A stretch of 64,000 bases of DNA from Thioalkalivibrio sp. ALJT (GCF_000381825.1 NZ_KB907121.1:206001-270000), one strand, 5' to 3'; positions 52,737 to 61,571 are shown, counted from the stretch's first letter. The notes: generated from the sequence alone by a model not told the origin. Numbers and translations: made by a program.

Positions 52737-54919
52737 CCCTGGGCCCCGCCGCGGGCATCGCCTTCGTTCAGCTGCGCCAGCTTCGCAAGAACACGGTCCC
52801 GGGTGTCATCCATGACGACTCGTCCCGCATCAATGACAATGACGCGATCCACCAGCTTGAGGACGTTGCGCCGATGGCTGGCGACGATCAGGGTGTTGCC
52901 CGCGGGCAGGCGCGCGAGATCGGCGATCACGGCGGCCTCCGCACGATCGTCCATTCCGGTGGTGGGCTCATCCAGCAGCAGAACGGTCGGGTGGCGCAGG
53001 AGGACACGTGCCAGCAATACCGCCTGGCGCTGCCCGCCGGACAGCCCCGTTCCACCTTCATTCACCATGTAGTCCAGGCCATCCGGGACCCGCTTCAGGA
53101 GATCAAGGGCCCCGATCCGCTTCAGCACGCGCAGGATCTCGTCATCGCTGGCCCCGGGTGCGCCCAGTGTCAGGTTCTCGCGCAAGGATCCATGAAAAAG
53201 CCGGCCACTCTGAGCGACCAGGCCGACGTCCCGACGCACATCGGCCGGATCCAGATGCCCCAGATGAATGCCATCCAGGAGCACTTCCCCCTCGGCAGCG
53301 TCCAGCAGGCCGGCAAGCCCCTGCAGCAGGGTGGATTTGCCTGCGCCACTGCGGCCGATAACGGCGATGCGCTCACCCGGCTTGATTTCCATGCGGCCGA
53401 TGGTGAGCGCCGGGCGCGGATCGTCGCGCGAATAGATGAGCTTCGCCCGCTCGATCTGGTAATGGCCGCTCAGCTGGGCCCGATGGACCCGGCGCTCGCC
53501 ATCGGGGTAATCCAGCGGCCGCTGCATGACGCCATCGAGCCCCTGCAGTGCAACCCGCGCCTGCTGCCAGCGGTTGAGCACCTGGTTGATCTGCGCCATG
53601 GGCACCAGCATGCGCGAGGCCAGGATCGAGGCCGCTACCAGCGCCCCGGTCGTCAGATCGCCGGTCATGACCATCGGCGCCCCGAACAGGATCACGACGG
53701 CGAAGGAGCCGGTCTGCACCGTCTGTCCCCAGGTGGTCAGGGAATTGGTCAGCAGGCGCTGACGCAGATTCACTTCGGTGGTGACAGCGTTGTAGTGGTT
53801 CCACTGGTTCTGGAAACGGGGCTCCGCCTGCAGCAGTTTCAGATCATCGCCCCCCTGGATCGACTCGACCAGCATGCCATTGCGCCGCGAAGCCTCGCGC
53901 ATGGCCTCGTTCGCCAGACGGCGCAGACGCCCCTGCAACAGCAGCCCGGGCAGGACGAGCACCACCAGCGCCAGGGCCGGCACCAGGACCAGGCTACCGG
54001 CGATGTACCAGAACACGACCAGAAACAGAATGAAGAACGGCATGTCCGCCAACACGGACACCGTCGTCGAGGTCATGAAATCACGCACACGCTCCAGCTC
54101 CCGCAACTGCGCGATGAAACTTCCGGTCGAGCGCGGGCGCTCCGAGTTGCGGATGCGGACAGCGTGCCCGAACACGCGATCGGAGATACGTATGTCGGCA
54201 TCCTTCCCCAGCACATCAATGATGCGCAGCCGCGCGACGCGCATGACGAACTCGAACAGAAGCGCCAGCACGACCCCGGTGAACAATACATAGAGGGTCG
54301 GGAACGACTCCGCAGGGATGACCCGGTCATACACCTGCATCGCGAAGACGAGACCGGCCAGAGCCAGCACGTTCGCCAGCAGCGAAGCCAGGAAAACGGA
54401 ACCGTACGGCCGCAGATCTTGAAAGACGATGCCACGAAACCAGTGCTGACGATAAGGCTGGATGTATTCATCAATGCGCGGGTCCGCCTGATTGCGCAGC
54501 GGCCGTACCACGAAGACGCGCTGCACCCTCGCCTGAAGATCGGCCGTCACCAGGGCGCTGCGTACATCGCCCTCACCGGACCAGGCCACCTGCCACGCAT
54601 CACCGTCATGGGTTACGCCATCGACGACCCCGACATGACCGCCTTCCAGCTCCACCAGCAACGGCAACTGCCAGGCATCAAGCCGGTCCAGCACGCGCCG
54701 GCCCGGCGATTCCGCCAGTTCCAGGCCAAGCTTCCGCGCAAGCGCGGTCAACTGATCGGCATCGGGCTCGGCATCGCCCACCCAGGCGACCAGCGACCTG
54801 GCATGTTCCTCGGAAAACGGGCACTCGTAGTAACGCGCGACACGTAACAGGGCCTCCAGCCAGTCTTCCAGCCCCTGCGCTGTGGTGGACGCCCCGGCGC
54901 CGGGCGTCCCCGCGCTCAT
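52733..54919 (-). CDS. type I secretion ABC exporter, LapB/LssB type
   Basis: The 728-aa protein has an N-terminal C39-like domain (about 15-150) in which the catalytic cysteine region reads LLRVARYYECPFSEEH, so it is a non-proteolytic substrate-docking domain. Six membrane spans follow (FLASLLANVLALAGLVFAMQ onwards), then the ATPase with Walker A GRSGAGKS (522-529), signature LSGGQ (626-630) and Walker B LLLDEPTTGMD. It is the motor that exports large repeat adhesins of the LapA/BapA kind. Neighbours are the TolC-like and HlyD-like partners, with four-base overlaps on both sides. Confidence 0.94.
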   Translation of the reverse strand: MSAGTPGAGASTTAQGLEDWLEALLRVARYYECPFSEEHARSLVAWVGDAEPDADQLTALARKLGLELAESPGRRVLDRLDAWQLPLLVELEGGHVGVVDGVTHDGDAWQVAWSGEGDVRSALVTADLQARVQRVFVVRPLRNQADPRIDEYIQPYRQHWFRGIVFQDLRPYGSVFLASLLANVLALAGLVFAMQVYDRVIPAESFPTLYVLFTGVVLALLFEFVMRVARLRIIDVLGKDADIRISDRVFGHAVRIRNSERPRSTGSFIAQLRELERVRDFMTSTTVSVLADMPFFILFLVVFWYIAGSLVLVPALALVVLVLPGLLLQGRLRRLANEAMREASRRNGMLVESIQGGDDLKLLQAEPRFQNQWNHYNAVTTEVNLRQRLLTNSLTTWGQTVQTGSFAVVILFGAPMVMTGDLTTGALVAASILASRMLVPMAQINQVLNRWQQARVALQGLDGVMQRPLDYPDGERRVHRAQLSGHYQIERAKLIYSRDDPRPALTIGRMEIKPGERIAVIGRSGAGKSTLLQGLAGLLDAAEGEVLLDGIHLGHLDPADVRRDVGLVAQSGRLFHGSLRENLTLGAPGASDDEILRVLKRIGALDLLKRVPDGLDYMVNEGGTGLSGGQRQAVLLARVLLRHPTVLLLDEPTTGMDDRAEAAVIADLARLPAGNTLIVASHRRNVLKLVDRVIVIDAGRVVMDDTRDRVLAKLAQLNEGDARGGAQG

Positions 54920-56262
54920 TCGTGTTCCTCCAGTTCCAGCAGCGCGCTCAGTTGCCCGCCCTGCTCGAGGCAGCGAACCGTGTGCATGCGCCAGTCATGG
55001 CGTGCGTCCGCCAGATCAAAGCGTGCCTGGAAATACTCCTGCTCGGCGGTCAGTACATCCAGCAATGTCCGTGTCCCCGCACCGACATACTGCGTCTCAT
55101 ACAGCCCGCGTAGATCATCGAGTGACGCCACCCGCTGTTCGAGCCCGTCAATCCGGTCATCCAGGTCATCCAGCCGTGTCGCGGCCTCACCCACGGCACG
55201 TGCCGCCGCGGCCCGGATGGCCTCCCGACGCGCAGCGGCGGAGCCGGTATCAAGCTCGGCGGCCCGTTCGCGGGCCCGGTTGCGCCCACCACGAAACAGA
55301 TCGGCCTGAACATTCAACAAGACGGTGGATTCGGTCTGGTTGGGGAGGTCGCTGTCGAAAAAGTAATCGCTTTGAAAATCCACGGAGACCGTCGGCCAGC
55401 GGGATGCACGTTCGCGGGCGCGTACCGCCCGTGCCTCCGACTGCCGCGCAGCCGCCGACCGCACACCCGGGGCACTGTCCAGCATATCGTGATCGATCGC
55501 CCGGCAAGTGGCGGCCCAGTCGTCCGGAAAGGCCTCGCCAGCCCGTGCCCCCGGAGCGACGTCAAGGAATTCAGTGAGCTGACGCCGCGCACTCTCGCGG
55601 TCCGCCCGCACATCGGCCAGCACCAGCCGTGCCTGCTGCGTGCGCGACTCTACCGCTCGCGTATCCGCGCGGGCCGCCGCCCCAAGCTCCGAACGCCGTT
55701 GGGCAAGGGCACCAATGCGCTCCATGGATTCGATTTGTTCTTCGGCGATCGCCTCCATGGCCTGGTGCCGCTGCATCCGGATGGCCGCCTGCAGGGCATC
55801 CCCACCAACGTCCTCCCGCGTCGCGTGCAAATCGGCCTCGACACGCGATACCGACGCACGGGCCCGCTCGATCTCGCTGCTGACTTCGCCGAAGTCATAC
55901 AGCCGCTGCGAGGCATTCACGCTGGCCACATCGACATTGCGACCGAGCCGGCTCTGGAATTCGGACCGGGTACTGGCCGTTACCTGAGGCAGACGCAACG
56001 AACGCGCCTCCGTAATGCCCTCGCGTTCGCGTTCGACCTCGAGCCGCGCACGCCGTACATCGGGATGGCCGATGACGGCCTCGCGCGCCAGATCAGCGAG
56101 GTCGGGTAACTGCCGCATTGCACCCGCGCGATTTTCTCCCGCGCTGGAGGCTGCCGTACCCGGAGCCGCCACTGCACCGGGGCCCGATGCCCCGGCTATC
56201 TGTGCCATCAGCATCGACGCCGGCACCAGAAGCAGTGCCGCAGCAAGCGCGGTCCGTTTCAA
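54916..56262 (-). CDS. TolC-family outer-membrane channel of the adhesin secretion system
   Basis: The 448-aa protein has a signal peptide (KRTALAAALLLVPASMLMAQ), a disordered Ala/Gly stretch, then the OEP domains (DLAREAVIGHPDVRRARLEV, RTLLDVLTAEQEYFQARFDL). TolC-like helices are seen throughout. The start is TTG 56262 with GGGGG six bases before. It sits between the adhesin and the ABC exporter, as LapE/AggA-type channels do. Confidence 0.9.
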   Translation of the reverse strand: MKRTALAAALLLVPASMLMAQIAGASGPGAVAAPGTAASSAGENRAGAMRQLPDLADLAREAVIGHPDVRRARLEVEREREGITEARSLRLPQVTASTRSEFQSRLGRNVDVASVNASQRLYDFGEVSSEIERARASVSRVEADLHATREDVGGDALQAAIRMQRHQAMEAIAEEQIESMERIGALAQRRSELGAAARADTRAVESRTQQARLVLADVRADRESARRQLTEFLDVAPGARAGEAFPDDWAATCRAIDHDMLDSAPGVRSAAARQSEARAVRARERASRWPTVSVDFQSDYFFDSDLPNQTESTVLLNVQADLFRGGRNRARERAAELDTGSAAARREAIRAAAARAVGEAATRLDDLDDRIDGLEQRVASLDDLRGLYETQYVGAGTRTLLDVLTAEQEYFQARFDLADARHDWRMHTVRCLEQGGQLSALLELEEHE

Positions 56263-56322
56263 TCCATCCCCCTTTCAGCCTCCAACCGGTTCGTGTCGCC
56301 AGAAACCGGAGGGTGCGACAAC

Positions 56323-59139
56323 CTATGTGACGAAAAATCCGACTTCCATGTCGATCTGACCATGGTCGATGTCACCACTGACGGGATCCTCGACCTTGTA
56401 CTCGAAACGGTCGGTCTCGCCAATGTTGCCAGCATCCGGATCTGCCTCGTACCGGAGACTGCCGTCATCATCTACGGTCAGGGTACCGAAGTCGCCATCC
56501 AGCTCGATGGAGCCATCATTGTCGAACTCGATGAAATCCCCGTCACTCCCGTGGCGGACCCCCACCAGCACGTCCTCGAAATCGGGGTCGCCGCTTACGG
56601 CAATCGAATCGGCCAGATTCCCTTCAAACGCCTGAACATCTTCGACGGTACCGGCAGACGGATCCAGCGAGTCCGGGTCAGCGGTCAACAGCTCGACGTT
56701 CTCCAGGGCTACATCGCCGCTGAGCAGCTCCACGCCCCCGCTGCGGCGCAGTTCCAGTTCGTATTCTCCGGGCTGCAGTCCAGCTTCACTCACGTCCTCG
56801 TCCGTTCCCGCCAATCCGAGCAGATCGAGTCCCAGCAGGCCGGGATCCTGCTCCAGGGTACCGAGACTTTCGAACTCGGCATCCGAGTCCTCACGATAGA
56901 ACAGTTCGATCTCGAAGCCCTGATCCAGAAGGGTCAGGACCGAGCCCGAAGACGCATCGAACCGAAGAGCCCCGACTTCGCCGTCATCAACCTCGAACAT
57001 CAACGAGTCGGTATCCTGGACGCCGATCCCCAACAGCCCCCCCTGCAGGACCAGGTCGTCCAGCGGTTCAACATCGAACTGATCCTCAATACCGGAGATG
57101 CTGAGTTCGGAGACCCCCCCGAAGTTCTCAGCAAAGATCGAGTTTACAGCGACATCAACAGGCTCAGAGGTGAAGCCATCTTCGGACAGCGCCCGAACCG
57201 AACCCTCATATCCCAGGATTTCCGTACCTTCCGCATCCAGGTCATCGGCACTGAATGACCAGGCACCGTCTTCGACCTCAGTGCTCAGCAACACCTGATC
57301 ATCGTCATCCAGCAGTTCGACTTCCGAGGCATCTGCGCCCGCCTCGCCGGCGATGGCGATGTTGTCCTGCTGAGTGACCAGCGGCTCGTCAGGTTGGTCG
57401 GAAAATTCAACGCCTGCCGGCTCGGATTCGTTGCCCGCATCGTCCGTGGCCGTGACCTGGCCGCTGAAACCAGCCGGATTCTGATCGGGGAAGTCCGCAG
57501 CCGGGATCGACCAGTTGCCCTCGGCATCGGTCTCGGCAGTCGCGACCTCTTCGCCCTCGTCGTCCTTCAGGGTGATCGTCGTACCCGCTTCGGCCGTGCC
57601 GGAGACACCCGCGGCATTCTCTTCCTCAACCACCGGCGCATCCGGAATCTGACCGTCGATCGGACCCACCGAAGCCGGGGCGGACTCATTGCCCGCGTCG
57701 TCCGTCGCCGTTACTTCACCTTCGAAGCCGTCCGGGTCACCACCCGGGAAATCCTCGGCCGGAACCGACCAGTTGCCCTCGGCATCGGTCTCGGTCGTCG
57801 CGACCTCTTCGCCCTCGTCGTCCTTCAGCGTGATCGTCGTACCCGCTTCGGCCGTGCCGGAGACACCCGCGGCATTCTCTTCCTCAACCACCGGCGCATC
57901 CGGGATCTGACCATCGATCGGGCCTACGGGGGTGGCGTCGGACTCATTACCCTCGTCATCCGTCGCCGTCACCTCGCCCTCGAAGCCGTCCGGGTCACCA
58001 CCCGGGAAATCCTCGGCCGGAACCGACCAGTTACCCTCGGCATCGGTCTCGGTCGTCGCGACCTCTTCGCCCTCGTCGTCCTTCAGCGTGATCGTCGTGC
58101 CCGCTTCGGCCGTGCCGGAGACACCCGCGGCATTCTCTTCCTCAACCACCGGCGCATCCGGGATCTGACCGTCGATCGGACCCACCGCAGCCGGGGCGGA
58201 CTCATTGCCCGCGTCATCCGTCGCCGTCACTTCACCTTCGAAGCCGTCCGGGTCACCACCCGGGAAATCCTCGGCCGGAACCGACCAGTTGCCCTCGGCA
58301 TCGGTCTCGGTCGTCGCAACCACCTCACCATCACCGTCGGTCAGCGTGATCGTCGTGCCCGCTTCGGCTGTGCCGGAGATACCGGCAGCGTTCTCTTCCT
58401 CAACCACCGGCGCATCCGGGATCTGACCATCGATCGGGCCTACGGGGGTGGCGTCGGACTCATTACCCTCGTCATCCGTCGCCGTCACCTCGCCCTCGAA
58501 GCCGTCCGGGTCACCGTCCGGAAAATCTTCGGCCGGGATCGACCAGTTGCCGTCGCCATCGGTCTCGGCAGTCGCGACCTCTTCGCCCTCGTCGTCCTTC
58601 AGGGTGATGGTAGTGTCCGGATCGGCCGTACCCGAAAGCCCACCGGCATTCGCCTCATCGATCACGGGCGCGGCCGGCGCATCACCCGAATCGTCTGCAG
58701 GGGCCGAAGAACTGGACGAAGACCCTCCGGCCGCCGCTGCCAGTCCACCCACGGCGACGGCACCGGCGATAAGCCCGAGGGCGCTGACGCCCGAGCCGCC
58801 TTCGTCCACCAGTTGCCCCACCTCGGAGATCTCTGCGAGGGCGAACGACTCCCAGGGCTGTTCGTACTGTCCCCACCACAGGACGCCGCTGGAATCCTCC
58901 AGCACCAGTTCGTTGCGAAGCTCGTCGCTGGCGGTAAAGAAGCCCTCAACAACGAATGTCTCGCCCGATCGCAGGGTGACCACAAGATCCATCCCCTGTT
59001 GATCGAACGCGGCAACGGTCTCCGGGCCAATCGGCAGCTGGACGACCTGGTTTTCGCCTACGGACAGTTGATCCAGCGCCACCTCGCGGGTCGCGCCAGA
59101 GCTCTTGTCCACCAGTTGTGCCTGCATGTTCACCGCCAT
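56323..59139 (-). CDS. BapA-like secreted repeat adhesin
   Basis: The 938-aa protein starts with a BapA-type prefix domain (residues 1-110, LSVGENQVVQLPIGPETVAA). A hydrophobic Ala/Gly linker follows (114-139, GLIAGAVAVGGLAAAAGG) that contains an A-A-A-G site resembling LapG-type cleavage motifs, then a Ser run. Five Ig-like repeats of 86 residues cover about 156-585, with core DAPVVEEENAAGVSGTAEAG and EGNWSVPAEDFPGGDPDGFE. The last 350 residues form unique and VCBS-like acidic domains ending VGFFVT. I see no RTX nonapeptides. It should be exported by the adjacent type I system and held at the surface. At under 1,000 aa it is short for this class. Confidence 0.85.
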   Translation of the reverse strand: MAVNMQAQLVDKSSGATREVALDQLSVGENQVVQLPIGPETVAAFDQQGMDLVVTLRSGETFVVEGFFTASDELRNELVLEDSSGVLWWGQYEQPWESFALAEISEVGQLVDEGGSGVSALGLIAGAVAVGGLAAAAGGSSSSSSAPADDSGDAPAAPVIDEANAGGLSGTADPDTTITLKDDEGEEVATAETDGDGNWSIPAEDFPDGDPDGFEGEVTATDDEGNESDATPVGPIDGQIPDAPVVEEENAAGISGTAEAGTTITLTDGDGEVVATTETDAEGNWSVPAEDFPGGDPDGFEGEVTATDDAGNESAPAAVGPIDGQIPDAPVVEEENAAGVSGTAEAGTTITLKDDEGEEVATTETDAEGNWSVPAEDFPGGDPDGFEGEVTATDDEGNESDATPVGPIDGQIPDAPVVEEENAAGVSGTAEAGTTITLKDDEGEEVATTETDAEGNWSVPAEDFPGGDPDGFEGEVTATDDAGNESAPASVGPIDGQIPDAPVVEEENAAGVSGTAEAGTTITLKDDEGEEVATAETDAEGNWSIPAADFPDQNPAGFSGQVTATDDAGNESEPAGVEFSDQPDEPLVTQQDNIAIAGEAGADASEVELLDDDDQVLLSTEVEDGAWSFSADDLDAEGTEILGYEGSVRALSEDGFTSEPVDVAVNSIFAENFGGVSELSISGIEDQFDVEPLDDLVLQGGLLGIGVQDTDSLMFEVDDGEVGALRFDASSGSVLTLLDQGFEIELFYREDSDAEFESLGTLEQDPGLLGLDLLGLAGTDEDVSEAGLQPGEYELELRRSGGVELLSGDVALENVELLTADPDSLDPSAGTVEDVQAFEGNLADSIAVSGDPDFEDVLVGVRHGSDGDFIEFDNDGSIELDGDFGTLTVDDDGSLRYEADPDAGNIGETDRFEYKVEDPVSGDIDHGQIDMEVGFFVT
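57385..58674 (-). repeat. five tandem 258-bp repeats encoding Ig-like domains of the adhesin
   Basis: The repeats cover about residues 156-585. The three central units are almost identical at DNA level, differing mainly in two cassettes: KDDEGEE versus TDGDGEV, and DDAGNESAPA versus DDEGNESDAT. The outer units have diverged. Such arrays expand and contract by recombination, and short-read assemblies may miscount them. Confidence 0.9.
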
Positions 59140-59154
59140 CGTTCTTGACCCCTC

Positions 59155-59997
59155 TTAATTCCGGTTGCCCCGGTCGATAATCTCGATCTCCACCCGCCGA
59201 TTCGGCTCGAGGCAGGCACGAGTTTCAGCCGCGCGTTCAGGACCTCGGCAAAAGACCAGCGGCTGACTCTGCCCGCGCCCTTCCGCCACCATGATGTCCG
59301 GGTTGACACCGTTCTCGATCAATGTCGCCCGGACGCTTTCAGCCCGCCGCTGCGACAGGTCCAGATTATATTGAGGGTCGCCGATGCGGTCTGCGTGCCC
59401 CACTAACGTAATTCGAGGATTGTCGTATTCAGCCTGAATTTCCGCAGCAACCTCGGCGATTCGCGCACGCCCTTCCGACGTCAGGCTATCTTCGGCGAAG
59501 CCGAACACGACATCTGCGGAAAGAGTGAGGATTTGCAACTCGGGCATCTCCGGGGTGGTGGAAAGCCCGTCATAGAGACGCTCGCACAAGAAGCGCCGCC
59601 ATTCGGCCGTTTCCACTCGGTCCCAACCATCGAAACTGATTCGGTACTGGCATACCAGGACATCGCTCCCCATCGCGAAGGGCACATCGAAGTTGTAGAA
59701 CCAATGGGCCTGGCCCCGATGGCGCCTGAATTCGTCTGGCGTGCCCAGGGTCTCCAGCACATCGGGTTGTTCCATCCCGGCGACCACGGACTCCAGGGTG
59801 TCCTTGTCAACCGGACGTCCCATTCGGGCAAAGCCCTCGTCCAGTTCGATCAATGGCGTCTCGACATTCGGGAACCCCGCGTCATTCGCCGACAGCGGCC
59901 CCGTAACCAATGCCATCGTGGTGGCCGCCAGGAAAGCCAGTCCTCGGACGGGAGTGCGCGTGCGCGCGCGGGCGCTTACAGGTCTGGGTTCGTTCAT
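59155..59997 (-). CDS. OmpA-family protein with N-terminal BamE/SmpA-like domain
   Basis: From ATG 59997 the protein is 280 aa. It has a signal peptide (GLAFLAATTMALVTGPLSA). The domain at about 60-130 resembles the BamE/SmpA fold (VVAGMEQPDVLETLGTPDEF, then HWFYNFDVPF). The C-terminal OmpA peptidoglycan-binding domain has LVGHADRIGDPQYNLDLSQR and PNRRVEIEIIDRG. It leads the adhesin/type I secretion operon, 15 bases before the adhesin. It may fasten the secretion apparatus or adhesin to the cell wall (inference). A GTG start at 60021 is possible. Confidence 0.85.
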   Translation of the reverse strand: MNEPRPVSARARTRTPVRGLAFLAATTMALVTGPLSANDAGFPNVETPLIELDEGFARMGRPVDKDTLESVVAGMEQPDVLETLGTPDEFRRHRGQAHWFYNFDVPFAMGSDVLVCQYRISFDGWDRVETAEWRRFLCERLYDGLSTTPEMPELQILTLSADVVFGFAEDSLTSEGRARIAEVAAEIQAEYDNPRITLVGHADRIGDPQYNLDLSQRRAESVRATLIENGVNPDIMVAEGRGQSQPLVFCRGPERAAETRACLEPNRRVEIEIIDRGNRN

Positions 59998-60077
59998 GCA
60001 GGCATACTCTTTGAGAATCACCGGTGGCGTTTGACACTACCATCCTCCATAACCTAAAGGGCCAGTCTTTTCGATAG

Positions 60078-60090
60078 GGTAGGCCCTACC
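60078..60090. promoter_or_regulatory. palindrome GGTAGGCCCTACC upstream of the adhesin operon
   Basis: This is a perfect 13-bp palindrome with a one-base centre, 81 bases before the OmpA-like start codon, preceded by GATAGGG that extends the repeat. GGTATCCCTAC, with an overlapping CCCTACTAGGG, occurs in the promoter region of the GG-peptide (50131-50146). A common regulator is possible. Confidence 0.45.
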
Positions 60091-60359
60091 AATTAGTTGG
60101 GAAGGAAGGCCTACGGGGCGGGACAACAAAAGCTACAGCAAGAAGATACTCCCGGATCATTGGAAAGCCGGATACAACCTTAGAAATCCAGTCGTTAATC
60201 GGTGAACGGGGGGGGGCAGAGCCCGGCGCCGGAACGCGTCTGGTGGCACGCAGGCGTTCGTCCGACGAGTTCACTCCGGGGGACAGACGGGGTCAGGTGA
60301 GTGAGCTCACCTTGAACCTGCGCACGAAGAGCAGCAAAAGTGGCAGCTGCGCTGCGGAT

Positions 60360-60373
60360 TTGATACAGATCAA
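60360..60373. promoter_or_regulatory. ANR/FNR box upstream of the DUF3149 gene
   Basis: TTGATACAGATCAA matches TTGAT-N4-ATCAA exactly. Its centre is about 68 bases before ATG 60435. A class II start would fall near 60408, with TACGCT as a weak -10 at 60395-60400. This predicts induction at low oxygen. Confidence 0.85.
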
Positions 60374-60434
60374 GATGCTTGAAGAATCATGGACTACGCT
60401 TGAAGCATGACACCCAGACAAGGAGGAGCTTGTC

Positions 60435-60572
60435 ATGCTTACCGAGATCATGTTCCAGAGCCCGATCGGCATCCTGACCATCGTGACCCTGCTGGGGATC
60501 GTGGCCTTCTTTGCATACGTGGGATATTTCATTGTCCACGGGATGCGCGAACAACGCGAAAACGAGCAATAA
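60435..60572 (+). CDS. DUF3149-type small membrane protein (45 aa)
   Basis: ATG 60435 has AAGGAGGAG about six bases before, a very strong Shine-Dalgarno. The 45-aa product reads MLTEIMFQSPIGILTIVTLL at the start, has one membrane helix (about 11-35) and a charged tail GMREQRENEQ. This layout is that of DUF3149 proteins, whose function is unknown. A perfect ANR/FNR box lies upstream and a bidirectional terminator follows the stop at once. Control by oxygen suggests a respiratory or envelope role (inference). Confidence 0.85.
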   Translation: MLTEIMFQSPIGILTIVTLLGIVAFFAYVGYFIVHGMREQRENEQ

Positions 60573-60604
60573 AAAAAACGCCCGCGCAATGCGGGCGTTT
60601 TTTT
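60571..60604. terminator. bidirectional intrinsic terminator
   Basis: AACGCCCGC (60577-60585) pairs with GCGGGCGTT (60591-60599) around GCAAT, with an A-run before and a T-run (60598-60604) after. It serves both the DUF3149 gene (rightward) and the soeABC-like genes (leftward), whose last stop is at 60633. Confidence 0.95.
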
Positions 60605-60632
60605 GTACCGTAACGGGAAACTCCCGCGGGGC

Positions 60633-61571
60633 TCAGGTGTGCTGGGCCCCGTGGTACAGGCGTACGACGTGCTTCGCTTCAGCGAAGAACAGCCAGCGCT
60701 CCATCACGACCCCCGCCAGCGCGGCCACCAGCCCCAGCCAGGCCACAATGGCCGGAACCCCGGAGAGGATGGCCGCAAACACCAGGATCGGTGTTCCGAA
60801 TGCAAGCAGGAATACCCCCATCTTCAGGGTATCGGTAGTGTTCTTGCTCGGGTCGTAACCGAACTCGTCGGTCAGGAAGGTACCGGCGGTATGGCCGGTA
60901 TCGAGCAGGCGCACGGTCGCACGGTTGAAAGTCGTCGCAGTGTTGATGGTCGGACCGGTCACGCGCGAGATCCAGAAGTAGTAGATTCCCTTCAGCACCC
61001 CCGCAATCAGCAGCAGCACGATCGCCGCCCCTGCGTGCAGCGCAGTCGCGTTATCGAACAGGCTGGCAATCGCGGCAAAGGCGACCGAGCCAGTCGCAAT
61101 ACCCAGCAGGATGTAGTTGGCCGGCGTGAGCGCCGTATTCCACTGACGGATCGTCTTCAGGCAGCCGTAGATCATACCGGTCGAGAACAGGGTGATCACG
61201 GCGAGGACGGCTGCGATGGCCCCCGCGACCGCGGCCAACGGGCCGATCTCGCTGCCCTGCAACAGCACGCCCAGGCCGTAGACGGCGGCAAACGGATAAA
61301 ACAGGACGGCGAACACGGCCTCACGCGAAAGCCAGGACGTCTTGAAACGCATGAACGAACGCCAGGCGTTCTTCTTGTTGGCCAGGTGCCCCGTGGACAG
61401 CATCAGCCCGACAGTGATCAGGCCAAGGGCCGCGACGCCATGAGCGATCAGCTCGCCATGGCTCATGGCCGGGCCGATGCCCGCGAGATGGAAGGTCGCC
61501 AGCAGGATGAACAGGCCATAGCCTGCACCCGAGATGACAGTAAACAGAATGACGGAAAACGCCGGATGCAT
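60633..61571 (-). CDS. soeC: membrane anchor subunit of DmsABC-type molybdoenzyme (SoeC-like)
   Basis: The 312-aa protein has about eight membrane spans and the DmsC-family features: FSVILFTVISGAGYGLFILL at the N-terminus, GLMLSTGHLANKKNAWRSFM and FKTSWLSREAVFAVLFYPFA. It exchanges electrons between the iron-sulfur subunit and the quinone pool. With the two genes upstream it makes the A-B-C set of a DMSO-reductase-family enzyme. Sulfite oxidation to sulfate (SoeABC) is the best fit in a sulfur oxidiser, but polysulfide or DMSO reduction cannot be excluded by sequence alone. Confidence 0.87.
   Translation of the reverse strand: MHPAFSVILFTVISGAGYGLFILLATFHLAGIGPAMSHGELIAHGVAALGLITVGLMLSTGHLANKKNAWRSFMRFKTSWLSREAVFAVLFYPFAAVYGLGVLLQGSEIGPLAAVAGAIAAVLAVITLFSTGMIYGCLKTIRQWNTALTPANYILLGIATGSVAFAAIASLFDNATALHAGAAIVLLLIAGVLKGIYYFWISRVTGPTINTATTFNRATVRLLDTGHTAGTFLTDEFGYDPSKNTTDTLKMGVFLLAFGTPILVFAAILSGVPAIVAWLGLVAALAGVVMERWLFFAEAKHVVRLYHGAQHT

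Larger units (their letters stand above)
59998..60434. promoter_or_regulatory. 437-base divergent region between adhesin operon and DUF3149 gene
   Basis: No gene is visible. It holds the palindrome GGTAGGCCCTACC (60078-60090) on the adhesin side, AGGTGA...TCACCT arms at 60295-60312 with GTGAGCTCAC inside, and an ANR/FNR box (60360-60373) on the DUF3149 side. Confidence 0.6.

Noticed and set aside
57385-58674. CRISPR array
   Set aside because: The repeats are 258 bp, in frame and coding. No short repeats with unique spacers were seen anywhere in the window.
57394-59148. 584-codon frame opposite the adhesin with its own repeats
   Set aside because: The repeats are the antisense image of the Ig-like repeat DNA. 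The adhesin has domain support and operon context.
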